64,000 bases of DNA from Fomitopsis serialis (taxonomy: Eukaryota; Basidiomycota; Agaricomycetes; Polyporales; Fomitopsidaceae). The DNA lies in NCBI RefSeq assembly GCF_022376445.1, contig NW_025954990.1, positions 1 to 64,000 of the forward strand, read 5' to 3'. Positions 1-11,640 of this stretch are shown here, one piece after another (the stretch's first letter is position 1; each line of letters begins with the position of its first letter). Below the pieces are notes generated by a model, which had not been told where the DNA came from, did no database searches, and was given only the letters and a program-made list of their open reading frames with translations. A program made the position numbers and the translations under genes.

Positions 1-560
1 GTAACGTCGGGCCGAGCACACGCAGCGAGCCCTGGGTACGGCCGCAGAGGTATCTGGATGGCCGGCCGGAGTGTCTGTAACGTCGGGCCGAGCACACGCA
101 GCGAGCCCTGGGTACGGCCGCAGAGGTATCTGGATGGCGGCCGGAGCGTTGTAGCGGGCGGCACCGCGGGGGGGCCGCAGAGGTATCTGGATGGCCGGCC
201 GGAGCGTTTGTAACGTCGGGCCGGGCACACGCAGCGAGCCCTGGGTACGGCCGCAGAGGTATCTGGATGGCCGGCCGGAGCGTTTGTAACGTCGGGCCGA
301 GCACACTCAGCGAGCCCTGGGTACGGCCGCAGAGGTATCTGGATGGCCGGCCGGAGCGTTTGTAACGTCGGGCCGGGCACACGCAGCGAGCCCTGGGTAC
401 GGCCGCAGAGGTATCTGGATGGCCGGCCGGAGCGTCTGTAACGTCGGGCCGAGCACACGCAGCGAGCCCTGGGTACGGCCGCAGAGGTATCTGGATGGCC
501 GGCCGGAGCGTCTGTAACGTCGGGCCGAGCACACGCAGCGAGCCCTGGGTACGGCCGCAG
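1..560. repeat. 76-bp GC-rich tandem repeat array
   Basis: About seven direct copies of a 76-bp unit. The start GTAACGTCGGGCCG recurs at 1, 77, 210, 286, 362, 438 and 514. The copy between about 133 and 209 is rearranged, with a G-rich stretch near 170. Copies differ by single bases (for example GAGCACAC versus GGGCACAC). Because 76 is not a multiple of three, the unit shifts reading frame each time, so the long antisense ORF here is not a protein repeat. The array continues past the left edge. Confidence 0.95.
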
Positions 561-830
561 GGCTGCATAAATGGCCGGCCGGAACGTTCAAAAGACTGGG
601 CATAGCACACCCGGATTTTATTTGAGATATGCTAGGGTACGGCCGCACCTACCCAGACGTGTCTGTGGAATCATGCATCCTGGGCGGCCGCCACGTTCGC
701 AGCATTCCACGGCAACACCGGCCGGAACGCTTACATCGACCGACTGCTTGCTCCGGTCGGCCTCCGGGTCAACGTTCGAAACGACCGAATCTCACTCCGG
801 GTTTAACGTTGGTAACGTGTTAGACACACT
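561..830. repeat. Degenerate continuation of the 76-bp array
   Basis: Fragments of the repeat unit recur with growing divergence: GGTACGGCCGCA near 638, GGCCGGAACG near 574 and 719. This looks like the decaying edge of the array. No gene is supported here. From 831 to 1268 I see only an imperfect palindrome around AGTACT near 966-992 and no convincing coding sequence. Confidence 0.55.
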
Positions 831-1268
831 AAATAATGTGAAGGAGATAGGTGTCGTACGGTCCAATTACCCCACCTTCCATCCCAGTACTAGGTGTTAC
901 GGTTAGGATGCGAATGCAATCACAATAATTTTTTCTACAAGAATGTCAGAGAATGTTTGCGGACTGAGTACTTACTGAGCACTCAGTACTTCAACGTGAA
1001 ATGGGAATGAGTCACTGGCAATGCACAATACGCAATGGAGGGCACCGGAGGGTGAACCGGTGACGCATCTGCAGTTACAAACTTGTGGCTCCGGCGTCTG
1101 CTGCAGCTTAACTGCTCGTCACTCGCTCACTGAGGTCCTACTAGAAGCCGTCACCATCTGGCAAGTGTTCAGTACTCGGGGTGTTGGGCCCTGGCATCTA
1201 GTCGTGTGTTTGAGTGCGACTGCCACGCGGTGACCCCTGAATCGCCAATACATTCAACGACTCCGGAG

Positions 1269-4200
1269 ATGACTCGCCACAATCATGCTTGGGAGTTTCG
1301 CACCCTTGAGTCTATGGACCCAAGCTCGGATATCGCACTGCTCTGCTCAAGACAGATCCGGTATCTACAGGAGCTGAAGCTCACATGGCAACACTTGGTA
1401 GCACCTCAATCATGGATGGTACGTCACTTGTAACATGTCGCTAACACATAGTACCAGGCACACTGACATGCCTGTATATTGTATCCGCACTACTTAGGAT
1501 CTGAAAGCAGTTGGTCGCCGTCGCTGTCGCGGGGAATGGGAGCCTCATGCAGACTTGGTCCGCTCCAGCCTGCATCATATATGTGATGAGGGAAAGTGCA
1601 TTATGCGATTCCTGTCCGATGCAGAAATGAAGGGTCGATCCCCTCACAGCCTCTCTCCGAGCTTCACTCTGACCATAAAACGTTGCCACGACCCCTCAAG
1701 CTGGCAGGTCTCGATGCACAACATCCACAATCATCACATACGAGCGACCCAAATGACTCTGCACCAAATCTATGCAGTCCTTCGATATAGAAATGGCGAG
1801 TTCGAGGCGAGACATGCAATCATGACTGCGCTCGATGGAATCCCTGCGACAGTGGTGAGAAGGTATGTCGTAAATGCCCCTAGATCGTGGGTAGTAGTAA
1901 CTGACAATCTGTTTGAAATCTGGCACCCGCTTTCCTCCCGAAGGCAAGACTTGTCCCTGATACAGCATGATGGTCGTCGCTCTCGAGGTACAGGATCCAT
2001 CGACTGCGCGGTGCTGTATACCCAAGCAGCTTACTACGCTGAGCCGGACTCGGATGCACCGTCTTTAGGATGGTTGGATCGTCTTCCCATCAACATGTTC
2101 AATCCTGCTCTCATGCTTGTCGCCCAGGGCCCTTCTTCTTGGGACACAGCCGGTGTGCCAGCAGTGGATATGCAGACTGTACTGCGCCACCTTGCTGACA
2201 ATGCTACTGTCAGCCTTCTATCTATGGTACAGGCATGCACTGCACGGGCATCCATTGCCGAACGCGTGCGTGGCGCCAGGCCTCGCAATATTAGCAGTGG
2301 AGCAAGGGTACTTCCACGTTGGGCAATGACCTTGGGATTGGTATACGACTCCGAAGCCATACACATCATTGCACACATCCCCTATGTGCCATCTGACTCG
2401 ACTGGGCACTATCGGTTTCTGTCTCTCTTGTTTGATACGCTGCCTTTTCCCTGTGTGCGAAATGACGAAGGAGACGCGTCGGACTTCCTGCGGAGTCGGT
2501 ACCGCGTTGGCTTGGCCCTCCTATCTCTTCAGCACCACATCTTCCGTCTGACTAGTATATGGGACGAGATCCAATGGCGCGACGTCTCGGAGAACAGTAG
2601 CTTTTCACGCCAGCTGCAAGGCTTCGATGGATCCGACGCATCCTCATCTTCCAACCCTGATTCAGCAGAGCATCCAAACATTCCGCAATATTCATTGCGT
2701 CCACCTGTCATGGACCCGTTCACTGTGGCCTTCCTTGGTCCCCAGGTTGTAGACTGTGACCCCGGTCCCAGCGATCGTGAAATTGATCAGTCTATCAAGC
2801 TCGTTGATCAATGGTTGCGCAAGCAGGCGGGACGCGCTTCACGGCTTCGGACCAGAGATCGCCGCATTGAAGTGCGGGCTGCGATACCGCCAACCACCAT
2901 ATCGTATGGCACCACTCTGAAACCAATGGAGTGTCTGCGCACATATCTAGATATGACAATACAGCACGACATAGTTACGAGGTAAATGGACCTTATGCTC
3001 TGTAGGCTCGGCGGTGTTGCTAACCCATTGTTCGAAGGCCAGTCACAGCACCCGAAGCATTCACTGGTACCGTAACTGTTGCTGGTCGCCACTATGTCCC
3101 TCAAGACGTGCTGATGCACTTGGGACTGTTGTCAGGCCCTGATCTGTCTGCTTTGACTTCGGCAGGGTACGTCGCCAAGACTCGTCTACCCAAGGATTGG
3201 AGTGTCACAGATGCTGAATTTTCGAGTCCCAGATATTCGGGCCAAACTGTGCGCCGCGATCCATCGGCGCACGGGTGGACATGGCTCGACGGAGAAGTAC
3301 TCTGGGATCGAATGCGGCAGTCACAGTGCTGGTGGGAATTAATGATACGTGTGTGCATGATCAAGTCGGCATACATGAAATCGAATATGTACTTGGACCA
3401 ACACGGGAGTATACCCGTGCCGGCCGTGTACCAGGTACCTGATCACTCGCGAAATTCCATGCTATGCTCACACAGGTGTGTTTCCCAGGTGGATCGAATG
3501 ATCGAGGATCGTGCACGAACAATGGCCGAGCAAACAATGCACTTCGCTGCCCTGCGTCTCCATCACCTGAATCAATTAGCAGAGTGTAAATGGATTGATT
3601 GGGATGACCAGAAGCCGCGCGAGAACTTCGTGCCCGACCTATATATGCGACCCGATGCCACACTGGAGCAGAAGGCAAGCATAATGGCGCTTACTGCCTC
3701 GTCCACTTCCTCCTCTCAGCTGACACAGGAACTGGACCCGTATGACCCTATCGGCGAGTTCATACTGCGATTGTTTGGCCGGTCGTCAACGTCGTGGGTT
3801 TTCATTCCTACTTGGAGGTGAGCTAGTGGAAAGACAGTCACTCAGAGTTACGGATGTGTCTCACCAATGTTACGTTGCTAGATATCCGCGTCCGTATCTG
3901 CCAGTCACACCACTTGTCGTCGTCGTACGTGGTGAGACCGACTCAGATGAAGACGTCAAGTCTGCCGAAGCGGAGACACTGGGCGCCCTACACTGGACGC
4001 TCACGACATGCGTCGTCCATCATTATCGCCAGCAAGGCTGGGATCTAGACCGCCAATTGAGCGACGCGGATGCTGCAGTGCAGTTGGACGACGCGCTCTG
4101 CGCGTACAGCGTATACTACAACGAGTGGAGGTTCATCATCTGCGCTCATCACCCCAAACTCGAACGGGATGCACAAGGGCGGCACGTCTGGCGATTTAGG

Positions 4201-4371
4201 CGGTGCCCTATGTTCGACTACGCGGTGTCCATGCCTTTGGACGCGAATCCGGCTCAGGAGTTCCGCATCATCAGTACCATGCTCGCAGTCGAACAACAGA
4301 TGTACGCACTCGGCCAATTACTTCGTCCAGAGGGTTCTGGCGCGGATACGAATATCTCTCCATGTAGCTAG
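1269..4371 (+). CDS. Large multi-exon protein of unknown function
   Basis: Four exons join in frame: 1269-1418, 1498-2981, 3038-3817 and 3882-4371, giving about 967 residues. Every intron (79, 56 and 64 bp) has GT-AG ends, matching phase and branch-like CTAAC sequences (for example near 1440 and 3020), so the join is well supported. The start is less certain: ATG at 1269 and at 1314 are both in frame. I recognise no domain. The protein looks globular, with an acidic, serine-rich stretch near the middle (codons around 2625-2690), and has no signal peptide or membrane helix that I can see. Its end faces the carrier pseudogene 270 bp away. It could be a lineage-specific agaricomycete protein, and no role should be assigned from sequence alone. 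Confidence 0.75.
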
Positions 4372-4640
4372 GTTCTCCCCGTAGCTCAACGCGAACTTGC
4401 TCCCCTTCACTCTCCTCTCTGTATGATACCATGTTTGACTCCACTCAAGATTGAATATTGAAATGTTATGTCGTCACCTAGTTCGTACAGATAGGTCGCC
4501 AGACGGGTTACATGTTTGTCGTACAACGAACAATGATGAATGAACGATCTGGGGAAGTCGTGCATCAGAAACAGCGTATCTCATTCGTTACCCGTCCAGT
4601 TTGAAGGTTGATCGAGAAGCGGGTCATTCTATAACGGTCA
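4372..4640. other. Convergent intergenic spacer
   Basis: This 269-bp spacer lies between the 3' ends of the unknown gene and the carrier pseudogene. It is somewhat AT-richer than its flanks. I see no ORF or repeat in it. Confidence 0.6.
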
Positions 4641-5747
4641 CTACGAGCCGTACCTCTTGCTCAAGCCGTCATAAAAAGATGAGGTCACTACTAGGTATCG
4701 CCCTCGCCACAGTAATACCACACCCTGCGTACAAGCCTTTGATCTCTTGCGCTGCATCCATCGCCCTGAACGTGCCAAGGAACGTAGGGCCGGGCTCTCC
4801 AGGCGCTCTCGGACGCAGCTCTGCCTCCGTCTGTATCGTGCTCTTCACGGTGTCCGCCGGGAAGAGCGCGACGTTGTAGGCAATGCCCGCCGCGGCGCCA
4901 GAAACCGCTGACTCCCAGGGCCGGAGCTCCTTCTTGTCTTTGGACGGAACGTGGCGGCGCTTCAGTAGGAGAGTCGCGACAGCCTCCTTAGGCGCGAACC
5001 ATGCGGCGCCGCCGCCGGTCTCCCGGATGAGCATCGCGGTCTGGCCGAGCCAGAGCCCGCGGAAGCCGGTGGTACGAATGACGGATGTGAGGACGGAGAT
5101 GGGACCGGGAAGTTTGCGGAAAGGAGAGCCAGAGAGACCTGTGGGTAGGGCTGCGGCCGGTGCAACCGAGGATAGGGCTGCCGCTGCTTGGACTGGGGAG
5201 ACACCGGGTGCCATGAGCATCTGCACTTGCATCTTGCACTTCACGAGCTCTATGGGGGTACTACGGAAGCATTGGAAGGGCGCCGGGCGACGACATAGAG
5301 ATGGTACTCACAGGACGAAACTCGTTACACAACCTGCGCCGGAACCTGCGAGAGCGAGTTGGCCGAGCGATAGTTGGTGTGTCGCCGGCTGCTTCTCACA
5401 TCACCGAATGGTGTTTTGGAACTCTGTGTCAACTCTGTGTATGTCCAGAAATGTGTTCTTGGCCGCATCGCTCCGACTATGGGCGCTCGTAGGCCCTGCC
5501 AAAAACTGTTAAGCTATCCTTCGCCTCCACTGGGGAAGAGCAGACACACCCTGTACAGACCTCGCAAGCCCACCTTCTGCCATGTCTGCACCAAGCATTT
5601 CATTGGTCCGTCAAACCGAGCGGTTGCATCCAGTACTTGGGATCGTAGTCGGGCTTTCGTGAGGTCGAAGGAATGCTTGAATACTTTGGATGGCATTCCG
5701 GCAATGGGTCGGATGGACGAATAGCGGCAGGTCGCGCCACCCGGCAT
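4641..5747 (-). pseudogene. Mitochondrial carrier pseudogene, ornithine-carrier type
   Basis: The remains of a six-helix mitochondrial inner-membrane carrier are clear. The first repeat has VLDATARFDG and GLRGLYR, the second has TPIELVKCKMQVQM, and the third has LFPADTVKS, GLYAGCG and a final YDGLSKRYGS. This set is characteristic of ornithine/basic amino acid carriers (ORT1/ARG11 type), which exchange ornithine across the inner membrane for arginine synthesis. Exons: about 5747-5551, 5495-5312 and 5260-4641. Several lesions argue that it is dead. The first PX[DE]XX[KR] signature reads SFDLTK instead of PFDLTK. A frameshift near 5380-5400 separates the two halves of repeat two. Another frameshift in a T-run (A-run on + at about 4672-4676) takes the last ten residues out of frame. 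The segment after GAM is scrambled. The first helix lacks a good start. Three independent defects make sequencing error unlikely. Confidence 0.85.
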
Positions 5748-6259
5748 GGTGAGCGTGGGCGTCTGTCCGCCTCTGCACCGACTAACCATCACACAAACGA
5801 TGCTTGCAATGAAATGCAACGACCTCTTCCTACCCTCTGTCCACTGGCATGCGGCACCTAGATAATCAGAACCTAACTAGGCATCCCGCCCAGTACGCTC
5901 AGCTGGCCGCTCGACGCTGGTGGCCTTCAATGCTTGTCAATTTTCTGGACTCGTTAGTGCACCACAGCGGATTGGACACATCACGGAAACCGAACGGAAG
6001 CCACGGAATGTGTCGTGCTGATTAGAAGAGGATGTATGGTTTGTGTCCACTACACTCACTCCCACCGGATTGACAAGGGGCATTGGCACGCTATTGCAAG
6101 AAATACTGCGGTACAGACATGGACAGGGGAGTGGATGAAGAAAAGCAGAGACGAGACAACATGCAAAAGGCTAGATGTATGAAGGACATGGGAGGACAAA
6201 ATGAAGAGTATCAACGGGAAACGGAGCGAATAGACAGGAATGCAGACTGAATGCAGGAA
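5748..6259. other. Intergenic, nothing recognised
   Basis: This is the upstream side of the carrier pseudogene and the downstream side of the next gene. No ORF, repeat or RNA gene was recognised. Confidence 0.5.
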
Positions 6260-7956
6260 CTAAAAGTAATCTGGGTACAGTGACGCCGCCCTATGAGCAG
6301 GTCTGGCCGCAGCAATCGCCCGAGGAGGGACAGATAGGTGCGCATCTTCCTCGTTGATCACCGACGGGGCTAAGGATGCAGGGTTCCGAGGAACAGAGAG
6401 ACCGAGTCCAATGCCAGGACCAGTCAGCGATGTGCGTTCTCCAGCCGCCGGTCGGATGGGCTGGCCACGAAGCTGAGAGCGTCTCGGCTTCAGGAACGGC
6501 GTGGGCCCGCGAACGCAGGTCGGCCTCACGATCCTTCTCGGCACGCAGACAACAGGCTGCACCGTCTCCTCAACCGGCGCGTTCCACGAAGGCGGAGGCG
6601 GCTGCAGGTAGTCCACCTCCGGGGACACCTCGGATGGGAAGAGCGAGGAGCAGTCCGGTGTCTGCAATGGGAGTTCGCCTACGTCGGTGTCCTCGAGGAT
6701 GATGGCCGGGGGCGACAGCGGAGGAACAGCGCCGCGGCCAGTTATCTTCGACAAGGTCTTCTTGACGGGCCAGACCAGGTACTCCTGCATGCGCGGAGGC
6801 GAAGACTCCGGGAGCAGGACGACTCGGCGTTGCTGATCAGGCGAAGACAGACGCAGGAGCGAGGCGAGATCGAGTGGCGGCAGGAAGCCGTGGTCTGCGA
6901 CGATCATGGTCGGAGGCGTCGCCGGGAGCGGGCTGTCGGTGCTCGACGCATCCGAGTCGTACTCCGAGGCTGGGCTGAGCGGCGGAGGCCCCTGCACGAT
7001 GATGTCGTCGAGCATGCTCATCACCCTGCTGCGCCGTGTGGGATCTGCTGCGATAAAAGGGAACGGCGTTGGGTCCTCAGGGGTTACAAAGGTGGGCTCT
7101 TGTGCGAGAATGGCGTCGAGGCGGTCAAGCAGGCTCTCTCCGCGATCAGCCCTGGGGCCTTTGTGGGACGACTTCTTGCCTGGCCCTAGACTCGTGGTGT
7201 TCTGGCGACCTCCGTGTTGGACATTCGTTCTGGGTACTGACGGACAGAGTATCTCCGCGGATTTAACCGCAATGAAGGTGTCGTTGGTCTGTGAAGGCTG
7301 GTGTCAGTTGTGTGCGGATGCTGCGGTTCTGATGTACTCACCCGTTTCGTGTTCAGAACAGGTGTGCCAGACACGGCGGACATGCCACTGTCAGGTCCCT
7401 CGTCATTGGCGATGAAGACGAAGGAAGGTCCGCTCGGTTCGTCTTGGGTTCTACACTCCGATGCTGCAGCAGGCCAGTTGGTGCCCCCGACAGAACGCTT
7501 TCACAGAGCGTGTCAGCCGATGCCGATGAGGCGGGGCGTGGCGAGCTGTGGACTCACCGGCGTCGTAGGCTCGGCCTCGTACAATTCCTGTGTCATTGCT
7601 TTGTCCAGAACCTGGTCAGGCGCTTGAGCGTTGACGTTCTCCTTCGCTGTGTTGTCGTTGAGGGTTGTGCTAGACGAGCACCCTCGATTCAGTGCCGGTC
7701 GGTAGACCTCCGCAACAAGGACTTGGGAAGGCTGTTGGCAGGCAGCTTCGTCTGTAGCCTCAATTTGGTTCCGACGTCGGCGGCGGACTCGGAGGTGCAG
7801 GAGGTAGACCCCAGCTGACAAGAAGAGGAGGACGGCTACGAGTACCGAGACAACGTAGACCAGGAGCTGCTTGTTGCCTTGGAAGGCTATCGGGAGGCTT
7901 GAGGAGACGTTAGCGGTGGATTGAGGCACTTCAGCAGAAGCCGGGATGGGAGCCAT
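6260..7956 (-). CDS. Single-pass membrane protein with long Ser/Pro-rich tail
   Basis: Three exons, 7956-7558, 7497-7342 and 7201-6260, give about 498 residues. The introns (60 and 140 bp) start GTGAGT, and all junctions are phase 0 with open frames on both sides. Residues about 1-29 form a short Ser/Thr-rich N-terminus. Residues about 30-53 are a strongly hydrophobic helix ending in RVRRRRR, which predicts an N-out, C-in topology. The remaining roughly 440 residues are rich in Ser and Pro and probably disordered and cytoplasmic. Gene B and its copy B' (16.5 and 34.6 kb) have the same architecture (short N-terminus beginning MAPI, one helix, basic stop, disordered tail), but I see no clear sequence match outside that plan. 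No known domain. A role as a cell-surface sensor or septal/cell-wall protein would be a guess. Confidence 0.75.
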
Positions 7957-8960
7957 CTCGACTTGCTTCAGCGCCGCTTGCTTCGGTTGTGCACGATTTG
8001 GTTGAGACGGCGCAACGGAGGTATGCGATAGTCGAGGAGGAAGCACCGAAGACCTGAACACTCGCAAGCCGGCAGGTAGGGTGGTGCGTTAGAGTTCAGC
8101 CTTGCCAGCCTCTTGTTGCAGTTCAACCTGATCGAAGGGACGCGTAGTCTGATCCTCAACGCAGCACTGACCTATGCGTAACGTTCGCAGGACAGCTCTG
8201 ATGTCCTTCCTGCAAATATATGCGAACTTGCATGTTGCTGCGACACGGATCGACTGTACTTTCGTAGCTTACATTGATCCTGCGATGCGTAAGTCTAGCA
8301 CTGGAGCCCGAGGTAGACCCCTCGTGTCACCGTATACACGAAGGGGGACATTCGTAGATGAGACAATGCATGTGTGCAAAGCAGACAAATCCTGTAGATA
8401 TTGGTCGTGAACGAATTGTACTACTCTGAACTGTGGCCACGGTAACACAGCTGCATTAGCCTGTGACGCGTGGAGACCGTCGCGTCCTGTGATCACGTGG
8501 TCGCGTCGTATGTGATGTCCGCAAGAGTCCGTTTAGATGGTGTGGATATGGCAGGATTATTGACTCGTGTCGCCCAACTTGACCAAGGCTAGATTTGTAC
8601 GATAATGACAGTCGCGAAATGAAACAAGGAGAGAAACGAGAGATAACTTCCGGCGGCTAGTACAAAAGTGACATACAACATTTGTTAGAATGATACGTAT
8701 GATGTCTACGCGACGAACGATGTCAAGAAACCCTATATAGTGACGAGAAATCATGCGGCTGATACAGAAGAGAGATGATTGGGGAGGAACCAGGCGAGAT
8801 GTAGAGGAAGATCCGAACTGAATCCTTGCGCGAGACATGTTCATACAAAACTAGAGAAGTCCATGTGCCGAGACGAATGCCTTGCTATCCGAGGAGTCCA
8901 TGTTGATCCGAGTCGAGAGTTGGAAACTAATGCACGAGAAAAAGGAAAAGAAAAAGCAGG
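7957..8960. other. Intergenic between membrane-protein gene and A1
   Basis: This is the promoter side of the membrane-protein gene and the 3' side of A1. I found no ORF that looks coding and no clear repeat before about 8960. Confidence 0.5.
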
Positions 8961-9060
8961 TCAAGACTGAAGGATGCCCCCAACAGTCCTGACCCGCGCG
9001 ATGAACGGCACGCCATGAATCCGCAGGGCATTACGAGTTCACGACGTGTCGAACATCAAG
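8961..9060 (-). other. Conserved 3' block of the A family (copy 1)
   Basis: A stretch of about 85 bp containing CCCCCAACAGTCCTGACCCG is nearly identical at 8961-9060 and 18605-18700. It appears inverted at about 29965-30045, each time 100-200 bp beyond the stop codon of an A gene. Its position suggests a shared 3' untranslated or terminator-like element copied with the genes. Confidence 0.6.
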
Positions 9061-9156
9061 AAGAGATTTTCAAACAGTAATTCAAGAAGAAGGAGGAATA
9101 TATAGCGATAATGATAGTGCGCGGGGGTCATATTGGGTGGAGAGCCTGCCAATCGC

Positions 9157-11410
9157 CTAGTGCTCAGGCTGAGAGAACGAAGTCAGCAGCTGCGTCGTTC
9201 TGAACGCACAGATATTACTCACCTGCTCTCCGATACCCCACATCGACCGAAGGTTCTGCTGCAGGATCTTCCGTCCCTCCTGTGCGTAGCGGATGGCGGC
9301 GTCCTCGCCCATCTCGTCGCGAAGCGCGCGTAGCTCGGCGTGGCGCTGAACGCGGCGCTTCCAAAGACCAAACAGCTGAAGGCCAGGCTGTTGGCGGCGC
9401 AAGAGGCGCTTCGCGTATCTCATCGTGGTCTCAGGAACGTCCTGGAACAGCCAATTCAGTATCCACAGCGCGAAGCGAAGACAGAACGGTGCTCACCTCC
9501 TCGATGATAGACGCCATCGTGAGAGGTCCACTCGAAGGACCGGGGCGGGCCTCCATCCCCGTCATCGCGCTGAACGTGCGAGGACGGGTGGTCGAGCGAA
9601 CGAGAGCGAGAGGCCCGTCCGGCAGGATGAGCAGAAGAGGACGAAGAGCCAAGCGCGGCATCGGGGTAAAGTTCGCCAGGTCGTAAGCAACGATCGGGCG
9701 AGGACCACCCATTAACGCGTGATCCTGGGTAGCCGCCTTGCAAGGCTCCCGAACTGTCTCCAGAATGGGAAACTCGACGGGCTCGACGGGCTCGATGTTC
9801 GCCTCGGTGGGCACTGTCTTGACGGCGGGGCGGTGGAGGCGGCCCTTCGAGAGGCCGAGTAGCTGAAGGCCGGGCTGCTGGCGGCGCAGGAGGCGCTTCG
9901 CGTATCCCATCGTCGTAGCAGGCACATCCTAGAAAGCAGCGTCAGTATCGACAACAGCAGGAGGAAAAGGCGACGTACCTCCTCAATAAGAGACACCATG
10001 TTAAGAGGTCCACTCGACTTAGGAGCAGCGCGGCGTGCCTCCATGAACGTCATCGCGCTGAACGTGCGCGAACGGGTGGCCGAGCGAGGAATGGCGACAG
10101 GCGTGGGGACTGGACCGTCCCAGAAGACGACGAGCAAAGGCCGAAGAGCCAGACGTGGAGCCGGGGTGTAGTTCGCGAGGTCGTATGCAATGAGCGGACG
10201 AGGACCGCCGATGAGCGCGTGGTCCTGGCTGCTGGCCCTGCGAAGCTGCCGAATGGTCTTCCGAGTGAGGCCGGCCATGCGCTGGACGTGATCGTCCGCC
10301 GGCATTCCCTTGAGTGAGGCCATAAACAGCTGTGGAAGACCTATGTCAGCCAAGTGTTGTGAAGAGAGGAGAACCAACACACCATCGACGAATATAGGCT
10401 GCGCATCACAAAGCCCAGGATAGTTGACGACCCGAGGTGACCCACGAGAGAAGTCCGCCACGCCGTCCTAACAGGCTCGAGAGTAGCGACGGCGACATAC
10501 GCGATGACCATGGTGTAGAACAGGACAAGCGCGTGTGCTGTCCGACGAGAACCGGCGTGGTGACGATCCTGGAAGCCTTCGACGACCATACGCGCGATCT
10601 TGACGGCGTACGGTGTCTCAGATGTGGAAGCAGAGCTGCTGTCTTCGATCTCGGGTGGAGATGGATTTCTCCGCGGTCGCTCGGCCCAGAGACAGGTCCG
10701 CAAGGTTTGCGGGACCCAAACGATGATGTCTCCGGGAGGCCGCACGATCAAATCCGTTGTCCAATCCGCGAGATCGAAGATAGGTGGCACGATGATGTCC
10801 GTCGTTGTGCTCCACTTGCGCACGTCTTCCTGGAAGCCGGTCAACAGGGCCGCATACGGGTCTCCTGGGTCGTCGACGAAGGCGTCAGAGAGGAGGGGGA
10901 CCGGGTCGGTGTCTGTGGTGACTGGGATGAACCGCCGACTGCACCGAAGGACCATGATCAGCGCCTGACTTGGGGACAACGGGCGGAGGGGGCGCACCTG
11001 GTGTCATACATAAACCATGCCGTGTCGGAGGCCATGTCACCAATACCCCCGAAGACGCCTGTGAACGTGTCTCCGACCCCACTATGCATGCTGTCGGAGA
11101 CCATGTTGCCTATGCCTGCGAACGCGTCTCCGACGATGCCTGTGAACCTGTCTCCGACCCCACTGTGCATGTTGTCAGAGGGAGGTCAATCACCGTAACA
11201 TACAGCGATGACGTACCTGAGCGAGCCGGATACATGGTCGAAGAAGGACTCGACCCTGTCGATGAAGATGGGGCAGGCGGTGCCTAGGCCAGACATAGGA
11301 TGAGCTGCGAGGCCCGCCTGGCCGCCAAGTCGACGACAATATATGTATGACTTGGGGTTGAGGGCGAGGGCGCCCGCGGTGACGAGGAGCGCGCCGAGGT
11401 TGATGAACAT
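9157..11410 (-). CDS. A-family protein, copy A1 (two-module form)
   Basis: Seven exons: 11410-11217, 11162-10998, 10938-10383, 10329-9979, 9928-9497, 9441-9223 and 9168-9157, giving about 642 residues. All six introns are about 53-56 bp, GT-AG and phase-consistent, and their positions match A2. The protein begins with a hydrophobic segment (MFINLGALLVTAGALAL). It then has Gly/Asp-rich repeats (GDRFTGIVGDAF) and a predicted helix in exon 3 (ALVLFYTMVIAYVAV). After that come two copies of a module that starts QDHAL-GGPRP, continues YDLAN-TP-PRLAL and ends MEAR...IEE, each followed by YAKRLLRRQQPGL. I recognise no family. It is probably membrane-associated, with a basic C-terminal half. The start at 11410 was chosen because that frame is conserved in all three copies. 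An overlapping upstream ORF starts at 11495. The role is unknown. Confidence 0.8.
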
Positions 11411-11479
11411 GTTGATGTTGCTGCGAGTGAGAATGCGAATAGCTCGAGAGAGGAGGTCGCTGAGAGGGACGCCTGGGGG

Positions 11480-11640
11480 CGGGATGGGGAGACATGGCGG
11501 TGCGTCCAGCCGTATTTATATGTTTGCGGGGAGGGTGTTGGGCGTTGTTTGTCGCATTAAACGGACTGTGTGCGTGACCGCGTCAGGACGCGTCGCGACG
11601 CGCGACGCGACCGACGCTTTCCTAATTCGGATGACAGGGT
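11480..11640 (-). promoter_or_regulatory. A1 promoter: TATA box and MCB-like ACGCGT cluster
   Basis: On the minus strand a TATAAATA box (11513-11520) lies about 100 bp before the A1 start codon. About 70 bp further upstream is a dense CG cluster around ACGCGT (11588-11593) with overlapping CGCGACG repeats. The block is nearly identical at A2 and recognisable at A3. ACGCGT is the core of MCB sites bound by fungal MBF cell-cycle factors. That this gene is so regulated is inference. Confidence 0.55.

Noticed and set aside
1..560. Possible CRISPR array or protein repeat
   Set aside because: The whole 76-bp unit repeats with no variable spacers, the host is eukaryotic, and the unit length changes frame each time.
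4883..5512. 209-codon plus ORF opposite the carrier pseudogene
   Set aside because: The minus strand carries unmistakable carrier motifs; this ORF is antisense to them.
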